Below, piece after piece: positions 37,772 through 49,905 of a stretch of 64,000 bases of DNA (within the stretch, counting starts at the first letter, position 1; each line of letters begins with the position of its first letter). The position numbers and the translations under genes are program-made. A model generated the notes under the pieces. It saw only the letters and a list, made by a program, of their open reading frames with translations. It was not told where the DNA came from and made no database searches. Source of the stretch: Gonatopus flavifemur (lineage: Eukaryota > Arthropoda > Insecta > Hymenoptera > Dryinidae); contig JAFFJZ010000006.1 in assembly GCA_018340375.1 (NCBI GenBank), forward strand, positions 19,477,501 to 19,541,500. Reading direction: 5' to 3'.

Positions 37772-39131
37772 CCCCTTTCTGACCTGACGTTCATTCCAAT
37801 AGACATAGAATTTAGCAAATTATCAAAATCGTTTCACAAATCGAAGCAGTTTGAAGCCAATGATATCAAAAGATAAAGGTGTCGATAGACGATAACAAAA
37901 TTATTCAAAATTATATTTTCAGTATGGTATGTTTTTAAACGGAACTAATGTGATGAGAATTTCGAAACTTTTGATACTATAATTTCCATTATTGAAACGA
38001 ATTTTACTGATTCTACAGGATGCAGTTTGGATATTCAAAAAAATATGTTCAACTTCAAAAAGGTTTTGAGTACCAAAAAGTGTTTTTCATGTTTACAAGT
38101 ATTTTAATACACAGCTATATTATGCAACAACATCATGCGTCCATTACGATGGACACTGGGTGCCTGTTGGCAAAATTCATCTACAACAAGGTAACAAGTG
38201 TACATTCAAAAAGATAGAATACTCCACTGAAAAAAGGCTGGTACCAGTTGTCAAATATATTCTTCAAATACGACTAATCGAATATTCAATATCACTCATA
38301 CAATAATTGATGACAATCATTACATTTCATGTAGGTACGTGTTCATAATGATTGAGTATTTTATGAATTTATGAATATCATTGATATTTGTTCAATGTTA
38401 TCGAATATTTGATTGGTAATATTTAAGAATATATATTTGATAACTGTTACATACAGTGGGTGGATTTAATCCATTCCCTGCAAATTTCATCAACTTAAGA
38501 ACACCCAAAATTAAATCCCGATTGTAATCATAATATTTGTATTCGAAACTTGTGAACGATCTGATCTATCTGCATGAACCACTTCTCAAGTGTTTAGGAG
38601 TTTGGAATTAAATGTTTATAAAAAATTTGTGAATTATGGCATAGTTTTTCACGATTCATCAAAAGTAACAGGGAACGGATTAAATCCATCCACTGTACCA
38701 ATCCTTTCTTTCAGTGAAGATGAAAGAAAATTGACATGAACAAAATTCTCACGGTTGGCCGACGTGTAAAAAGGACTAGAAATTAATAATCATGTTCCAA
38801 TGGATTTCAAGATAAAAATCCGTTACAAGAAAGTTGTAAATCTCTCATAACATTAGAGGTTTTCGTGGTATCACTGCAGGATGTCCAGCCTCGGAGAATT
38901 CTAATGGAATCAATCAGTCATAAAATCAGGTTGAACAAAATGAAACAAATAGAAAATCCCTGAACTGGACACCCTGCACTGATACTACCTTGCACGTGGC
39001 GCCGATTTGCTACGTAGGTTGGAGTTGGAAATAGAAAAAAAATATAAGCTGATACTCTGTCTTGTTTCTAAACACTCATCAACAGCCTGTATTCATAATT
39101 AATTAATGTTTCTTTTGGAAAATTACCTATT
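37772..39131. mobile_element. piggyBac-like element, inverted copy 2, truncated
   Basis: It starts cccctttctgacctgacgtt and runs as the inverted counterpart of 28595-29953, with scattered substitutions and almost no length change. Similarity stops near 39131 (aattacctatt), so about 195 bp including the far terminus is missing. The flank before the end is TTTA rather than TTAA. Frames match those of copy 1 (for example 65 codons at 38020-38217) but encode nothing recognised. Confidence 0.75.
38454..38695. mobile_element. 242-bp MITE nested in piggyBac-like copy 2
   Basis: Starts cagtgggtggatttaatcc after TA and ends cggattaaatccatccactg before TA. Same length and same position within its host as 29031-29272, in the mirrored orientation. 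Confidence 0.9.
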
Positions 39132-39490
39132 ACACTGTTGGTAGAATTAACGTGAATAATACTGTCAAGCAGGTGAGAAGTCAACATTCCGTTAGAATGT
39201 ATGGATTTGTGACAAAGCGTAGAAAATATCAAATAATCAGTAACACATATGAATATAAAGGGACTGTTTTGTGGGATGAGTTTTCTCAACCAAGCATATC
39301 AAGACAGAGACAGAGCCATGAGAATGGTACGTTCAACCGTACGCAACGTTGAGTTTGCCCTAAGGAGGCAGCTACCACTTATTATCGCTAGGCGTCTCAC
39401 GTTGCTACCGTTTACTCGGCAGAATTAATCATTCCCGCTGTTGTATATAAGAGGAATTACTGTCTTCTCATCAAAACCATCTCTGTTCAA

Positions 39491-39720
39491 AAATAGGGAC
39501 CAATATTGACTCAGTACTGTTGCCAGAGTGGTTAGTATTGGTCAATTCAAAGCTACTAAACACGTCCAAAGTTGACGAGAAGTCAAAATGTTAAGATCAT
39601 TCTAAACGAAGGCCAATATAAAATTTATAACCGTATTGTACAAACAGTATTGATTTAGTACTGGTCCAAAACAGTTTGAAATCCATCGAACAGTCCCTAC
39701 TGATTGAAAAACAGTATGGA
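39491..39720. repeat. decayed ccagtactgg-word block
   Basis: Text such as gggaccaatattgactcagt, actgttgccagagtggttag and tttagtactggtcc matches the order of 21094-21370 with many changes. Termini are not visible. Confidence 0.5.
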
Positions 39721-42700
39721 AAATACAAGCTCGTCAATAACGAATGATTTGTCAATCACCACACCAATTTCCACACGAGGGATTTTGTCGATTGATAATT
39801 CTTCCCAAGGCTGAAACCTAATCTTTCGTTATTCAAATAATAATTAAATCACTTTCATGTTTCACACATGTTCATGCGTCGTTACTAACTTGCGAAAACA
39901 CGTTATCTCGAATAATATAGAACGAAAAACTTGTATTATTCTTTCTCCTCCTGTTTCCATCCAGAACAGATCAGATTCAAGTACAATGACCTCACATTTT
40001 GTCACTTGAGATTCATTCTCTTTTTATCTTCCCTTCGAACCTATAAGAAAAAAAAAAGCAGCCAATGTACGAACGAAGCGAAGAGAAAATTAGCAACCAC
40101 TCATTTATTTTTTCTCGCTCCATAGTATCTGTGAAAGATGTGAATATCCCTTCCAACTCTTCTACCGTTTTCATATTATCTATTTTTAGCTTTATAATCT
40201 CACACATAAATACACGCACACACGTCGACTAGATTATTCTCCTCTCAAAAATAAACACATCGATTTATCTTGGATGAGATGGCGTTTAACGGCTAATAAA
40301 TCCGCGAATTACAGCTCAATGAACCATCAATATCCTAGCAACAGCCACGCTTGCACCAGTCGATACTCCATTGGCGGTGTTCGAAGAGTGAAAAGAAGAG
40401 GAGTCGTCTGAATGAAGGAACGATTACCCTGGAGAGAAAAATAGAGAAAAAGAAGTTGAAAAACTAATATTATCAAGTTACGTTTCTTTACTGAACTTCG
40501 AACACCGATTTCCTGTATGTAAGGTTGAGGGCTGAGATATAATGCGTTTTTCAATTAGCGATGGTACCTACCACAATTGTGGTGTTGACGGTGTTGAATG
40601 TTAAAAGCGATTGATTTTGACAGCAACATCAATCCGCGTCGCAATTTCGTATCGCGGTGTGATTATTATTTTATGTTCTCCGTATGATTGATTTTTTCTG
40701 ACCTTGTTTGCGAAGAGAAAAATGTTGTTCGAATTAATTCACGTGTAACTGAAGAATGATTTATTTATTTCTAAACAGTAGTTATTGGTTCCATTGATTT
40801 ATTTTATAATTCAAACCCATGAGTAACGAATCTTTCACAAAATTTGCTACAATCAAGTTGCTGTTTCATGCTTGAGAAGTCATCGTTCGCCTTAAAGCGA
40901 ATAATAATTCTTCGGATAAAAGGAGCCGTAATAATTGTCCACAGTGAATTTTCTCTCGATTCTCAGAATGTTTTTTCCAATCAAGATTTAGTGGAGATGA
41001 TTTGCAAGATTCAGAATCTTTTTGAAATCTCCCTTCAAGTTCCTTTGAAACGAGTAAAATCACGTTGAGTTAATTTCAATTCAGATTGCGTATGGTAACG
41101 CAAAGATTTCAATTCAATCAGGGACGTACGTCGAAGGTTGGGACATAATAGAATTTGAATCTCGAATTCAAGTCCAATTCGAGTAACCCCAAGTGTATTT
41201 GAGATCCACAACGACTCGCGTACTAGGTATTACAAAACTCGTTGCGTGAAGATTCACCTCCGGCACAAAATAGGTTCAATGTCTTGAATTACGTCAGGAC
41301 GATGTTGTTTCTCGTGTTTTTCCCGTTGAAGTGTCTTCTTGTATCATTTTCGAAAAGACGTACGTGGTACATGTTTATGCTACGGCTTCGGTTCAGCCTC
41401 AATTTCAACCGAAGGTCGAAATTCTCTCTTCCGATTCTCTTTCTTTGAACACAAGATTCCTCCCTTGTCTCGTCCATCGTTGTTCCATCGTGAGAAGGTT
41501 CGTGAACATCTCTATAGCTTCTGGGAAAAAAGAGTGGAGAGAAAACTGTAAAAGAAGAAGAAGAAAGGGTAACGATACTTGAATCTTCGTCGCACGTTTT
41601 CTCTGCTTGGTCGTATATTTTTGGGTCTTTAACCCGAAAACTTAGACTGTTCGAGTCTTGAGCGTTCGTACGTGAATATGTTTGACGTTGAAGAAGAAAA
41701 GCTATACATTATACGTATATACATAGATATATTTCTTCTATATAACTATTATTACTCTTCCCGATGGTGGTGCTGCTGTTGCTGTTGCTGCATCATCTGG
41801 CAAACATTAGGTTCTTCTTGAGAATACGTTCTGTGATGAATTTATGAACTCCACGAAATTCGCGTGTTGCTTGAGACGTTGTACTACTCAACCGCTGGTA
41901 CTGTTTTCTTCATTATGAAATTTTATTCCGATGTGATTATTCCCTGGAAGCGTTTGTTGGAAACTTGAGAAATCAATTAAATCAAATCGACTACGAATTT
42001 CAAGTGAATTCCTTTGTGAAATACGTATTTTTCTTGTTGAGCTAGCATTCCAATCGATTGATTTGGCGACTAACGATCGTAATTATTCTCAATCAAAGCA
42101 AAGAGATTTATATCGAATCTATTGCGACCAGAAAGCCTCTGTTTCTAAGATTTCCCATAATCATCTAGGAAGTGAATAAATAAACCTTGAGAGTTTTTCC
42201 TTATCTCATACGCCGCTCGGTTGCCATTCTCGATGATCTAAAAACATTTTCCATACGGTTTTAGTGAGTACAGTTCTGACGCAAATGCCCACGTGTGCGC
42301 GTGTAACGGCCAAGGCAAAAGAAGAAGACAGTCGAGAGGCGAGAACAGTACCTTGGCTGGGGTTCAAAAGTAAATATCGATCAAAGGAGATCGCGCGCCA
42401 CGCTGCGTGAGATAGCAAAAAAGAGGCATAGCCGAATCGACGACTGGGGGATGAGTTCAAAGACATCTAGAAACAATTAGATATAGAATATAAAACTCGT
42501 GAAAATAGATGAATCAGTCCTCGCAATCTTTCGACAACTTTGTTTTCCTGGTTAGAAACTTCTCATCCACCCGTAAAAAGATTTTCTTCCCCGAAATCGA
42601 ATTTCTATATCAATAAATACGATATTTCATAGACCGCTAATTGCAGTATTCTCTGCGAACGCGTTGAATAATAATCAAATCCTCGTACTCACGATTTAAA

Positions 42701-43770
42701 TTTTCCCTAGAAGTCTATATACGCGAAGTCGATAAGTTTAGATTATCTTGTGATGGCAGATTGCCATCGATGTAATCTCTCGTCCTACTCCTAATCACCC
42801 CAATGAATTGCAGTTACAAGAACCTCGAAAGTTTAATAAACAATATTCGATATTCCTTGATGTTATTGCACCGGCGAAGCTAGGGAAATGAGGACACCTG
42901 CGATGCTAATCATACATTCGTTACGAAAATAAACGATTTTACTGGCAAGAGTTGAATTTTTTCCTTTCAAAAGGTCAGACGGGAGATGAATTTTCATGTA
43001 CCGATCGGGTATCTTTCGTGAGAACGATGAAAATTCAATTAGAATCCACTATTCGGCTCGATAAAGTTGAAATTATACGTCTAAGTGAGATTTCAAAATT
43101 TATCTACGATAATTCATTATTCAGCATCATTCTTCGATGCAATTACGAAACTTTCTAGGCTATGGTAAAATATTGTGAGCTGGTTGCATGAAACGAGTCC
43201 ATCGAACCAGTCAGAGATCAAGCGATACTGATGAACTGAAATGCAAGTATTTGACCCTTCAAATATAAACACAATACATACACACACACACACATATATA
43301 CAATTCTTGTGCGAGTAAACGTGAATTCAATGTACGCGATACCATTCAAATTCGTTGATTTTAGTGATTTGTTTTTGTCGGTTGGAGCCGTTGCTCCATA
43401 GCGAGTGATTATCTTGCCTCGATATTGATATGATGATGATCTACCGAGTTTCGAGTATGACACATTCGTATTATTATCGATGTAGGAACATATTATTGTT
43501 GATTTAGGGCTTTGTAAACAAAACCACGTGAAATGAAGAATCATTCATCCCAAGTTCCACGAGCTCATACATGAATTAGTGAATAATAATCGATACTGGC
43601 TAGACGAGTCATTGAATTATGAAGATGTTAGGACTAGTTAGGCATTTAATTTATTCATGACCTGGGGACAGGGATTTTTTTGTCTCATCATTAAATTATT
43701 GTCATGATAAAATGGTTCGTTATAAAGTGATATCAATGTGATGAATGGATTCTTTATTATTCATGAAACG
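39721..43770. other. mostly single-copy non-coding stretch
   Basis: Contains a CA/TA microsatellite (43279-43300) and a leucine/glutamine-type repeat at 41764-41790. No element and no convincing exon. Of the long single-copy intervals this one is a reasonable place to look for conserved regulatory sequence, but nothing specific can be shown by eye. Confidence 0.4.
41764..41812. repeat. gctgttgct repeat, possible short coding edge
   Basis: On the plus strand an ATG at 41764 opens MVVLLLLLLHHLANIR, signal-peptide-like, before a weak AG|GTTCTT donor. On the minus strand one frame reads a glutamine run of six (MMQQQQQQHHHREE) to a stop. Both readings stem from one simple repeat, and neither has a strong splice context. 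Confidence 0.25.
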
Positions 43771-43778
43771 CTGATGAG

Positions 43779-45525
43779 TAGAGACCGGATTATATGCAAC
43801 AAAATATCAAAAAATTGTAACGAGTGTTTATTCATAAAAAAATCAGAAATAAAACAGAATGACCAATTCACTCATTCTTATCATTATTTTGATAAGAGTA
43901 TTCTACGATATACTGCTCCAAGCTTTCCAGACTGAAATCACGTGTCCTCTATCATTCGGAATGCGTTTGAATGCAGAAAACGAACGTTCCACATCCACGG
44001 ATCCATTTGATACGAACACATATTTGTTGCGAATATGATTCATGATTCATTGATGCCCAAACAGCACCGAAAAATCTCAAAATGTTTGATGAACGTGTCC
44101 AAAGTCCCACAGATATTGGTCCCCAAAAGTATATTTTCCAAACATTTTGAGAACATTCATTCAATGTGCTAGAAGACACGTTTTGGGGACATTGTTGACA
44201 AATGCTATGGTACGTTTCCAGAACGTTCTCGAAACTTTATATGAGAGCTATCTCTGAGCTATACAAATTTATATTTATAGTTCTACTAGGAAAAAAAGTA
44301 TCAAACAACAATCAAAGTATGTTTTGTATTGAATATTTGAAAAGATTTCGTTTCAGAAGTTCGGAACTATTGGCATAATATAAATTATCAAGAATCAAGT
44401 CAATATACCCTGTTGGAAAAACCCAGCTAGTCCTACCTAGGTTCCCTATAGGTAGACCCTACTCAGCATGGTTTTACCTAGGTTAGTATTACCCAGTATG
44501 GTTCCACCTGGGTCCGCACTATCCTGCATGGTTATATCCAACTTCACTGACCTAATACCTACATGAGTCAAACCTTGTTCGATATAAACTCTGATAGCAA
44601 TAAGTAAATCCTCAGAATTCCAGCAGTATGAAGCAGAATTACCCAGGGGTTTCAATTGTTATTATATTTTACTAGAGCTTCATCTCGCTGGCATTTAAAG
44701 ATTTCTTTTTCATTATAGATCGTGATGGAGGGGGTAATCTCGTTGAATCTGACTCAACTGCTCTCATGGTCTGTAACTGGCATCGGCTGGAACCACAATG
44801 GTCCAATTGAAACCAAGTTGGTCCCACGTTGGTTATTGGGCCACTCATCATGGTCCGTGTGGTGGAGCCAAGTTAGTCCAGCTGGGACCAAGTTGAGCCA
44901 GCTGGGACCGAGTTGGTTCCATGTTGGATCATGCTGAGTTTTTTTCAACAGGATATTAAGATTCACATAACCTCAAAATTGGAGCGGAACAAAATTTCAT
45001 TACATACGATGTATTGAAAGGGTGCAAATTCATCTATTGATGCCAGCTCCGCAGTTCATTTAGATCGGCTCCGAATGGAGAATATTGGAAGATTTGACAC
45101 AAGTTTGAACATTAACAAATTCTCATTTCCAATGTCTCATAAACGTTCCATGGAAACCTAAATGAAACTATACCAGGCATTCGTACATTCCTGGTATATA
45201 GTATACACGCGATGTTTCCTGAACATTCCGAAACATTCTCAGAACATTCCATTGTTTCAAAAGACATTCCGAGGATGTATGGGTGAAGATCAATTTGACG
45301 GTCATTAATTATAACTGTGTGGAATAAGTATTCATTTCGATACATTTAATGAAATATGAACTGAGTATGAGTCATTTTTCTATGGTCAAGAACATTTCTC
45401 GTTGAAAATATGATTTTTTCCTAGAAAATTTGTGTGAAATATGCATTTTATAACAAATAATAAGCGAAATATGCAAAAGTTTGAATATGGGCAAAATACG
45501 CAATTTGCATATAATCCGGTCTCTA
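43779..45525. mobile_element. hAT-type element with 8-bp target duplication
   Basis: The inverted ends tagagaccggattatatgca (43779) and tgcatataatccggtctcta (to 45525) are perfect mirrors. They are flanked on both sides by the 8-bp direct repeat ctgatgag (43771-43778 and 45526-45533). An 8-bp duplication with a TAGAG-type end fits the hAT superfamily. The interior has no transposase; it repeats gaacgttcc/gaacattcc words. A second element (44408-44952) is inserted, leaving about 1.2 kb of original sequence. Confidence 0.9.
44408..44952. mobile_element. ccctgttgg element nested in the hAT element
   Basis: The left end ccctgttggaaaaacccagc is mirrored by gctgagtttttttcaacagg at the right. The interior repeats two words: cctaggtt/acccagcatgg on the left half and cagctgggaccaagttg on the right half. 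The flank is TA on the left and ATA on the right. Confidence 0.8.
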
Positions 45526-45654
45526 CTGATGAGAAAATAATTAATGCTGATGAAAAATTGGCTGGAACTAATGAAAAATCCACAAGTTTTCTTCATTACA
45601 TCCTGGTTGAGACGTAATACCCAGTATAATTACAATACCCTATACAAACTTTTA

Positions 45655-45908
45655 CTCCGCGGAGGACTAAGAAATTCGCTGATTCTGCTGAGTACCTTCT
45701 GCTGGAGCAGCAAATTTTTGGCTGTGACTTCAAAAAATGTTCGCTCCTTCAGCAACTTTTGGTATTATATATAGGATAGCAAACAAAATTTACTGGGAAA
45801 GTAAACATTGTTTGCTACCACAGCTAGGAATTAGCACAGCTGTGATAGCGAATGGATTGCTGCTTCAATGAATTCATTGCTGTTACAACAAACTTTTTTC
45901 TAGGTGTT
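45655..45908. mobile_element. gctgtgacagc-family MITE
   Basis: Ordered family words: ctgctgagtaccttctgctg, ttttggctgtgact, tggtattatatataggatag, tttgctaccacagc and cattgctgttac. It ends near acttttttctagg. Left and right termini are worn. Confidence 0.7.
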
Positions 45909-45943
45909 GAATCAGTCTTAAGTAAATACCTCTTATTGAATTA

Positions 45944-47666
45944 CACAGGGCCACAAAATTTGGCAAGTTTTAGTAACAGAAACTAGTACATACTTTTCCG
46001 AAGGATTTTGGTGCGCTGAATCCGAATCTGGCTGCAGAAATGCTCCATCACGTCAGGTTTCGGAGATAATTCAACTCAAAAGTGTAAAAAACACCGTTTT
46101 TCGGCATATTTGAAGTTACGGTAAGTCAAGAGGTAATTTTTTCCTACAAAACTAGGGAGAGCGTCTGAAAGTATGATTCATTCTCTTCCAAATGCCGTTG
46201 AGTTTGCTCGAATATGTTTTTTTTTCATTGAGATACAACAATTTGAAAATTGTGTTGTACCAGATTCACTGAATACATGAACACAAATTTCAAATTGTCG
46301 TATCTCAATGAAGAAGGGAGATATTTCAACAAACTCAACGACATTTGGAAGAAAATGACTCATCCTTTCAGGTGCATTCACTAGTTTTGTAGAAAAACAT
46401 CACCTCTCGATGTTATCTCACTTCAAGCATGTCAAAAAACAGTGTTTTTCAAAGTTTTAGGTTGGAATTCAGGTTAAAATATCACAGAAACCTCAGATGT
46501 CACAAAATTAGTAGGTGTACCCTAAAGTTTGAGTCATGATCTTCCAAATGCCGTTGAGTTTGTTCGAATATCTTTTTTTTTCATTGAGGTACGATCATTT
46601 GAAATTTGTGTGCCCATGTATTCAGTAAGTAGGTGAACACTCAAATTTCAAATTGTCGTATCTTAATGAAAAAAAACAGATATTCGAGCAAACTCAACGG
46701 CATTCGACAGAGGATGACTTATACTTTGAAGTACATCTACTAGTTTTATGAGAAAAAATCACCTTTTGATTCTATATCACTTCAAATATATCGAAAAACA
46801 GTGTTTTCAGATTCGCAGGTTGAAAATTGACGTTAAAATACCTTGGAACTCCTGAATATCAAAGAAATAATAGATACACATCAGAGTATAAGTCATTCTC
46901 TCCCGAATGTTGTTGAGTTCGCTCGAATATCTGTTTTTTTCATTAAGATACGACAATTTGAAATTTGAGTGTTCACCTACTTACTGAATACATGGGCACA
47001 CAAATTTCAAATGATCGTACCTCAATGAAAAAAAAAAGATATTCAAACAAACTGAACGGCATTTGGAAGATCATGACTTAACCTTTAGGGTACACCTACT
47101 AATTTTGTGCCATCTGAGGTTTCTGTGATATTTTAACCTGAATTCCAACCTAAAACTTTGAAAAACACTGTTTTTTGACATGCTTGAAGTGAGATAACAT
47201 CGAGAGGTGATGTTTTTCCACAACACTAGTGAATGCACCTGAAAAGATGAGTCATTCTCCTCCAAATGCCGTTGAGTTTGTTGAAATATCTTCCTTTTTC
47301 ATTGAGATACGACAATTTGAAATTTGTGTTCATGTATTCAGTGAATCTGGTACAACACAATTTTCAAATTGTTGTATCTCAATGAAAAAAAAAGATATTC
47401 CAGCAAACTCAACGGCATTTGGAAGAAAATGAATCATCCTTTCAGACGCACCCCCTAGTTTTGTAGGAAAAAATTACCTCTTCACTTACCGTAACTTCAA
47501 ATATGCCGAAAAACGGTGTTTTTTACACTTTTGAGTTGAAATATCTCCAAAACCTGACGTGATGGAGCATTTCTGCAGCCAGATTCGGATTCAGCGCACC
47601 AAAATCCTTCGGAAAAGTATGTACTAGTCTCTGTTACTAAAACTTGCCAAATTTTGTTGCCCTGTG
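45944..47666. mobile_element. 1.72-kb palindrome built of palindromic units
   Basis: The arms begin cacagggccacaaaatttgg and end ccaaattttgttgccctgtg, flanked by TTA on both sides (45941-45943 and 47667-47669). The mirror axis lies near 46805, at aaaacagtgtttt. Each arm carries units of about 210-240 bp that are themselves mirrored (ccaaatgccgttgagtttg ... caaactcaacggcatttgg), at about 350-360 bp spacing. CAC...GTG ends with a 3-bp duplication resemble CACTA/EnSpm-type elements, an inference. The two 67-codon frames at 46178-46381 (minus) and 47229-47432 (plus) are mirror copies. Confidence 0.85.
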
Positions 47667-48189
47667 TTATCATTGACGTGATTGTATTCTTTAAGAATTC
47701 TTCTGGGACCTCAGTGCTGTGTGGATCCTGAGGATGTTTCTCCAGGGAATGATTCAAAATCAATTCCCATGCCGCAAAGAGCACGAAATTTCGGATCTTC
47801 TTCTATACACGCGCTCGTGATTCTTCTATAATTGTCACCACTTATGAAATTTCCACATGGGAAGTTAAAGTTGATACTTCGATTATTCCCTAACCATTCT
47901 TCCAGAGGAAGTTATTGTGAACGCCATAGCGATTCCAACAACAGTACACTGAGAAAAATTTTCAGTTGCCACAATCAAAAATTCATTGAAAAATATATTT
48001 TTCCCACACCTGCACGGAAAGTTGATGTTTTCTGACCTATTTTGAGGGGAGACAGTGCTGAATTCTAAGCGAATGTGTCACAGCGGGAGGAAAATACAAA
48101 CTATCTTTTCGTTCTGAAATATGCATATGAATATTTTATATGCAATTAAACGGATGATTTTCACTTTCCTTGCAGTTGTGGGAAAAAAT

Positions 48190-48285
48190 AGTATGTTCAC
48201 CTCGGGGAGAAGTGGGAAACTTCACACTCGTCGGAAATTTCCCACTTTCCCCCCCTTGATGAACAATATACTATTTCATCCAGAC
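48190..48285. repeat. small hairpin within the composite element
   Basis: agtatgttcacctcggggag (48190) is mirrored by ttgatgaacaatatact (48269-48285), with gaagtgggaaa/tttcccact inside. It may be part of a small MITE that starts near cacggaaagttgatg (48014). Confidence 0.5.
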
Positions 48286-48629
48286 TTTGAAGAATAATTG
48301 AGCAAACTAAATGTTAAACTAAATACGTATAGTTATCACAATTATATAAATTTAATCAACCCTTCAAAGTTGTAGCAACAAAATTTGATTGTTTGAATTC
48401 ACCATATTTGATTCTGACTTTTACCGAAGAAGAATAGTTGTCTATACTATATTTTTCTGTTTGTAACTATAAAAAAACTCTCTCCCCTTCCCTGAGAAAT
48501 TCTCTGTGGCTCATCGACCGTTATCTCTTTTTTTATTTCGTCGAATTTGTTCCCGGAGTGACTTCAACTAAAGTGTCATCAACCGTGATTTTCCCTTGCA
48601 CGGCGTTACCGTTGTGGTAAAAAGGGTAC

Positions 48630-48713
48630 TGAGAGTTAGGGAATCGAACCCCCACGCGCGACGAGCCATCGTGATTAGAAGTCTGCGCGTTATCCGTGCA
48701 GCCATCGCATGCC
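48630..48713 (-). tRNA. tRNA-like fragment (Arg-TCT-like), probably a relic or SINE head
   Basis: On the minus strand the text tggctgcacggataacgcgc resembles an A box and D arm, cttctaa resembles an anticodon loop with TCT, and gggggttcgattccc resembles a T arm with a good B box. The T stem pairs for four of five bases. The anticodon stem does not pair, the A-to-B spacing is long and no acceptor stem can be formed. A working tRNA is therefore unlikely; a tRNA-derived SINE head or a pseudogene is more plausible. No A-rich tail or target duplication was found. Confidence 0.4.
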
Positions 48714-49099
48714 ATCGGACTGTTGGAATCATTCTTCATATTTGGTATACTCAGAAAAATGAATTAGGCAACATCGTTTCCACATAGTTATTGTTCTTTT
48801 GTTTATAGCACCTCCAGCACCAGTTGAAGTGTTGCTACAACTTTTTTCGTCAAATACGGATCCACAAAACGAAGTGATGCCATACCTGGCCAGGAACAAC
48901 ATGGAACGAAAAATTTGAGTTGCCACAACTAAAATGATAGTTATGACAAAAATTCTCAGAAAAAAACAATTTTTGTTCAATGTCGTATTTCATTAAGTTT
49001 TCCGCCAGGACAACTGAACAATTCTTTTAGTGTGATTGAAAGTATATAATAACATAGAGCATGATAATTAAGATTAGTTGATGGGACTTATGAGTTCTG

Positions 49100-49353
49100 C
49101 ACTGTAAAATATAATTGTGGAATTTCCTTCCAAAAAATGGTGGCAGCAAAGTTCCTTCACAGATGGGGAATCATTCACCATAATTTAGTGAACTTTTCCT
49201 TCGTTCATAGAGGACTCAACACCCAAAAAACAAATTAATTCCTCAAAATAGTGAGAAAGTCCCTCATTTCTGATGGAAGAACAATTCCTCCAAGATGGGG
49301 GGACGAAATCCACCAAGAGCTTTGAAGAAAAACTCCCCATATTTTATACAGTG
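49100..49353. mobile_element. 254-bp cactgtaaaat MITE
   Basis: cactgtaaaatataattgtg is mirrored by cccatattttatacagtg. The interior iterates gttcct/ggaattcctccaagatgg words. It is nested in the composite element at 47947-49605. Confidence 0.7.
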
Positions 49354-49707
49354 TGGTTCTAAAAAGGACAACTAAAATTTGTATTTTCCCTTACTGTAAT
49401 GGAATAATTGATACAACTAACGGGTCAAAGTTACATATCTTTAGTGCAATCAATTAAAACGTATAACTAAATATTCTATTGTTGTCGCAACTAATCATTT
49501 TATAAACATGCGACTCTATTTATAACTCACTGGTGTTTGTTGCACCAACTATTATAAGATAACTAAAAATTTTTCAGTTGTCGTGACTATTCAGTTTTCT
49601 CAGTGTATCGAAGATATATCGATTCAAAACATCATTCAACATCTTGCTTCCGTCCATCGATATTTCACTGATGTTTTTCATATTTTCATTTCATTTCAAA
49701 ATACCAG

Positions 49708-49905
49708 GGATGATGAGAAAATGCTTTATTATCCATAGAGCAGCAAATTTTTTGCTGTGACAGTAATCTTGTCGGCAATGACAGCGATTATTTAGCTGTG
49801 GCAGCAAAAGATGTAGACTTCTTCAGCAAAATTCGTTTGATATTCTATATTTAATATCAAAATTTGCTGGAGGAGTAAACATTTCTTGTTGCCATAGCTG
49901 AGAAG
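49708..49905. mobile_element. gctgtgacagc-family MITE, partial
   Basis: Family words agcagcaaattttttgctgtga, ttagctgtggcagcaaaaga, ttcagcaaaattcg and aacatttcttgttgccatag occur in family order. Termini are not preserved. Confidence 0.65.

Larger units (their letters stand above)
47947..49605. mobile_element. 1.66-kb cactgagaaaaatt composite element, TA flanks
   Basis: cactgagaaaaattttcagt after TA (47945-47946) is mirrored by ttcagttttctcagtg before TA (49606-49607). Both outer segments repeat the word cagttgccacaac. It has collected other sequences: a ggggagaagtgggaaa hairpin near 48190-48285, a tRNA-like fragment near 48630-48713 and a MITE at 49100-49353. Confidence 0.65.

Noticed and set aside
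29509..38217. Two similar 65-codon frames that might be a conserved small protein or transposase remnant
   Set aside because: They lie in the two copies of the piggyBac-like element, so similarity comes from shared ancestry of the repeat. No transposase motif is visible and each is short.
46178..47432. Two nearly identical 67-codon frames on opposite strands, suggesting a duplicated small gene
   Set aside because: They are mirror images produced by the large palindrome (positions sum to about 93610), with no codon-level sign of constraint.
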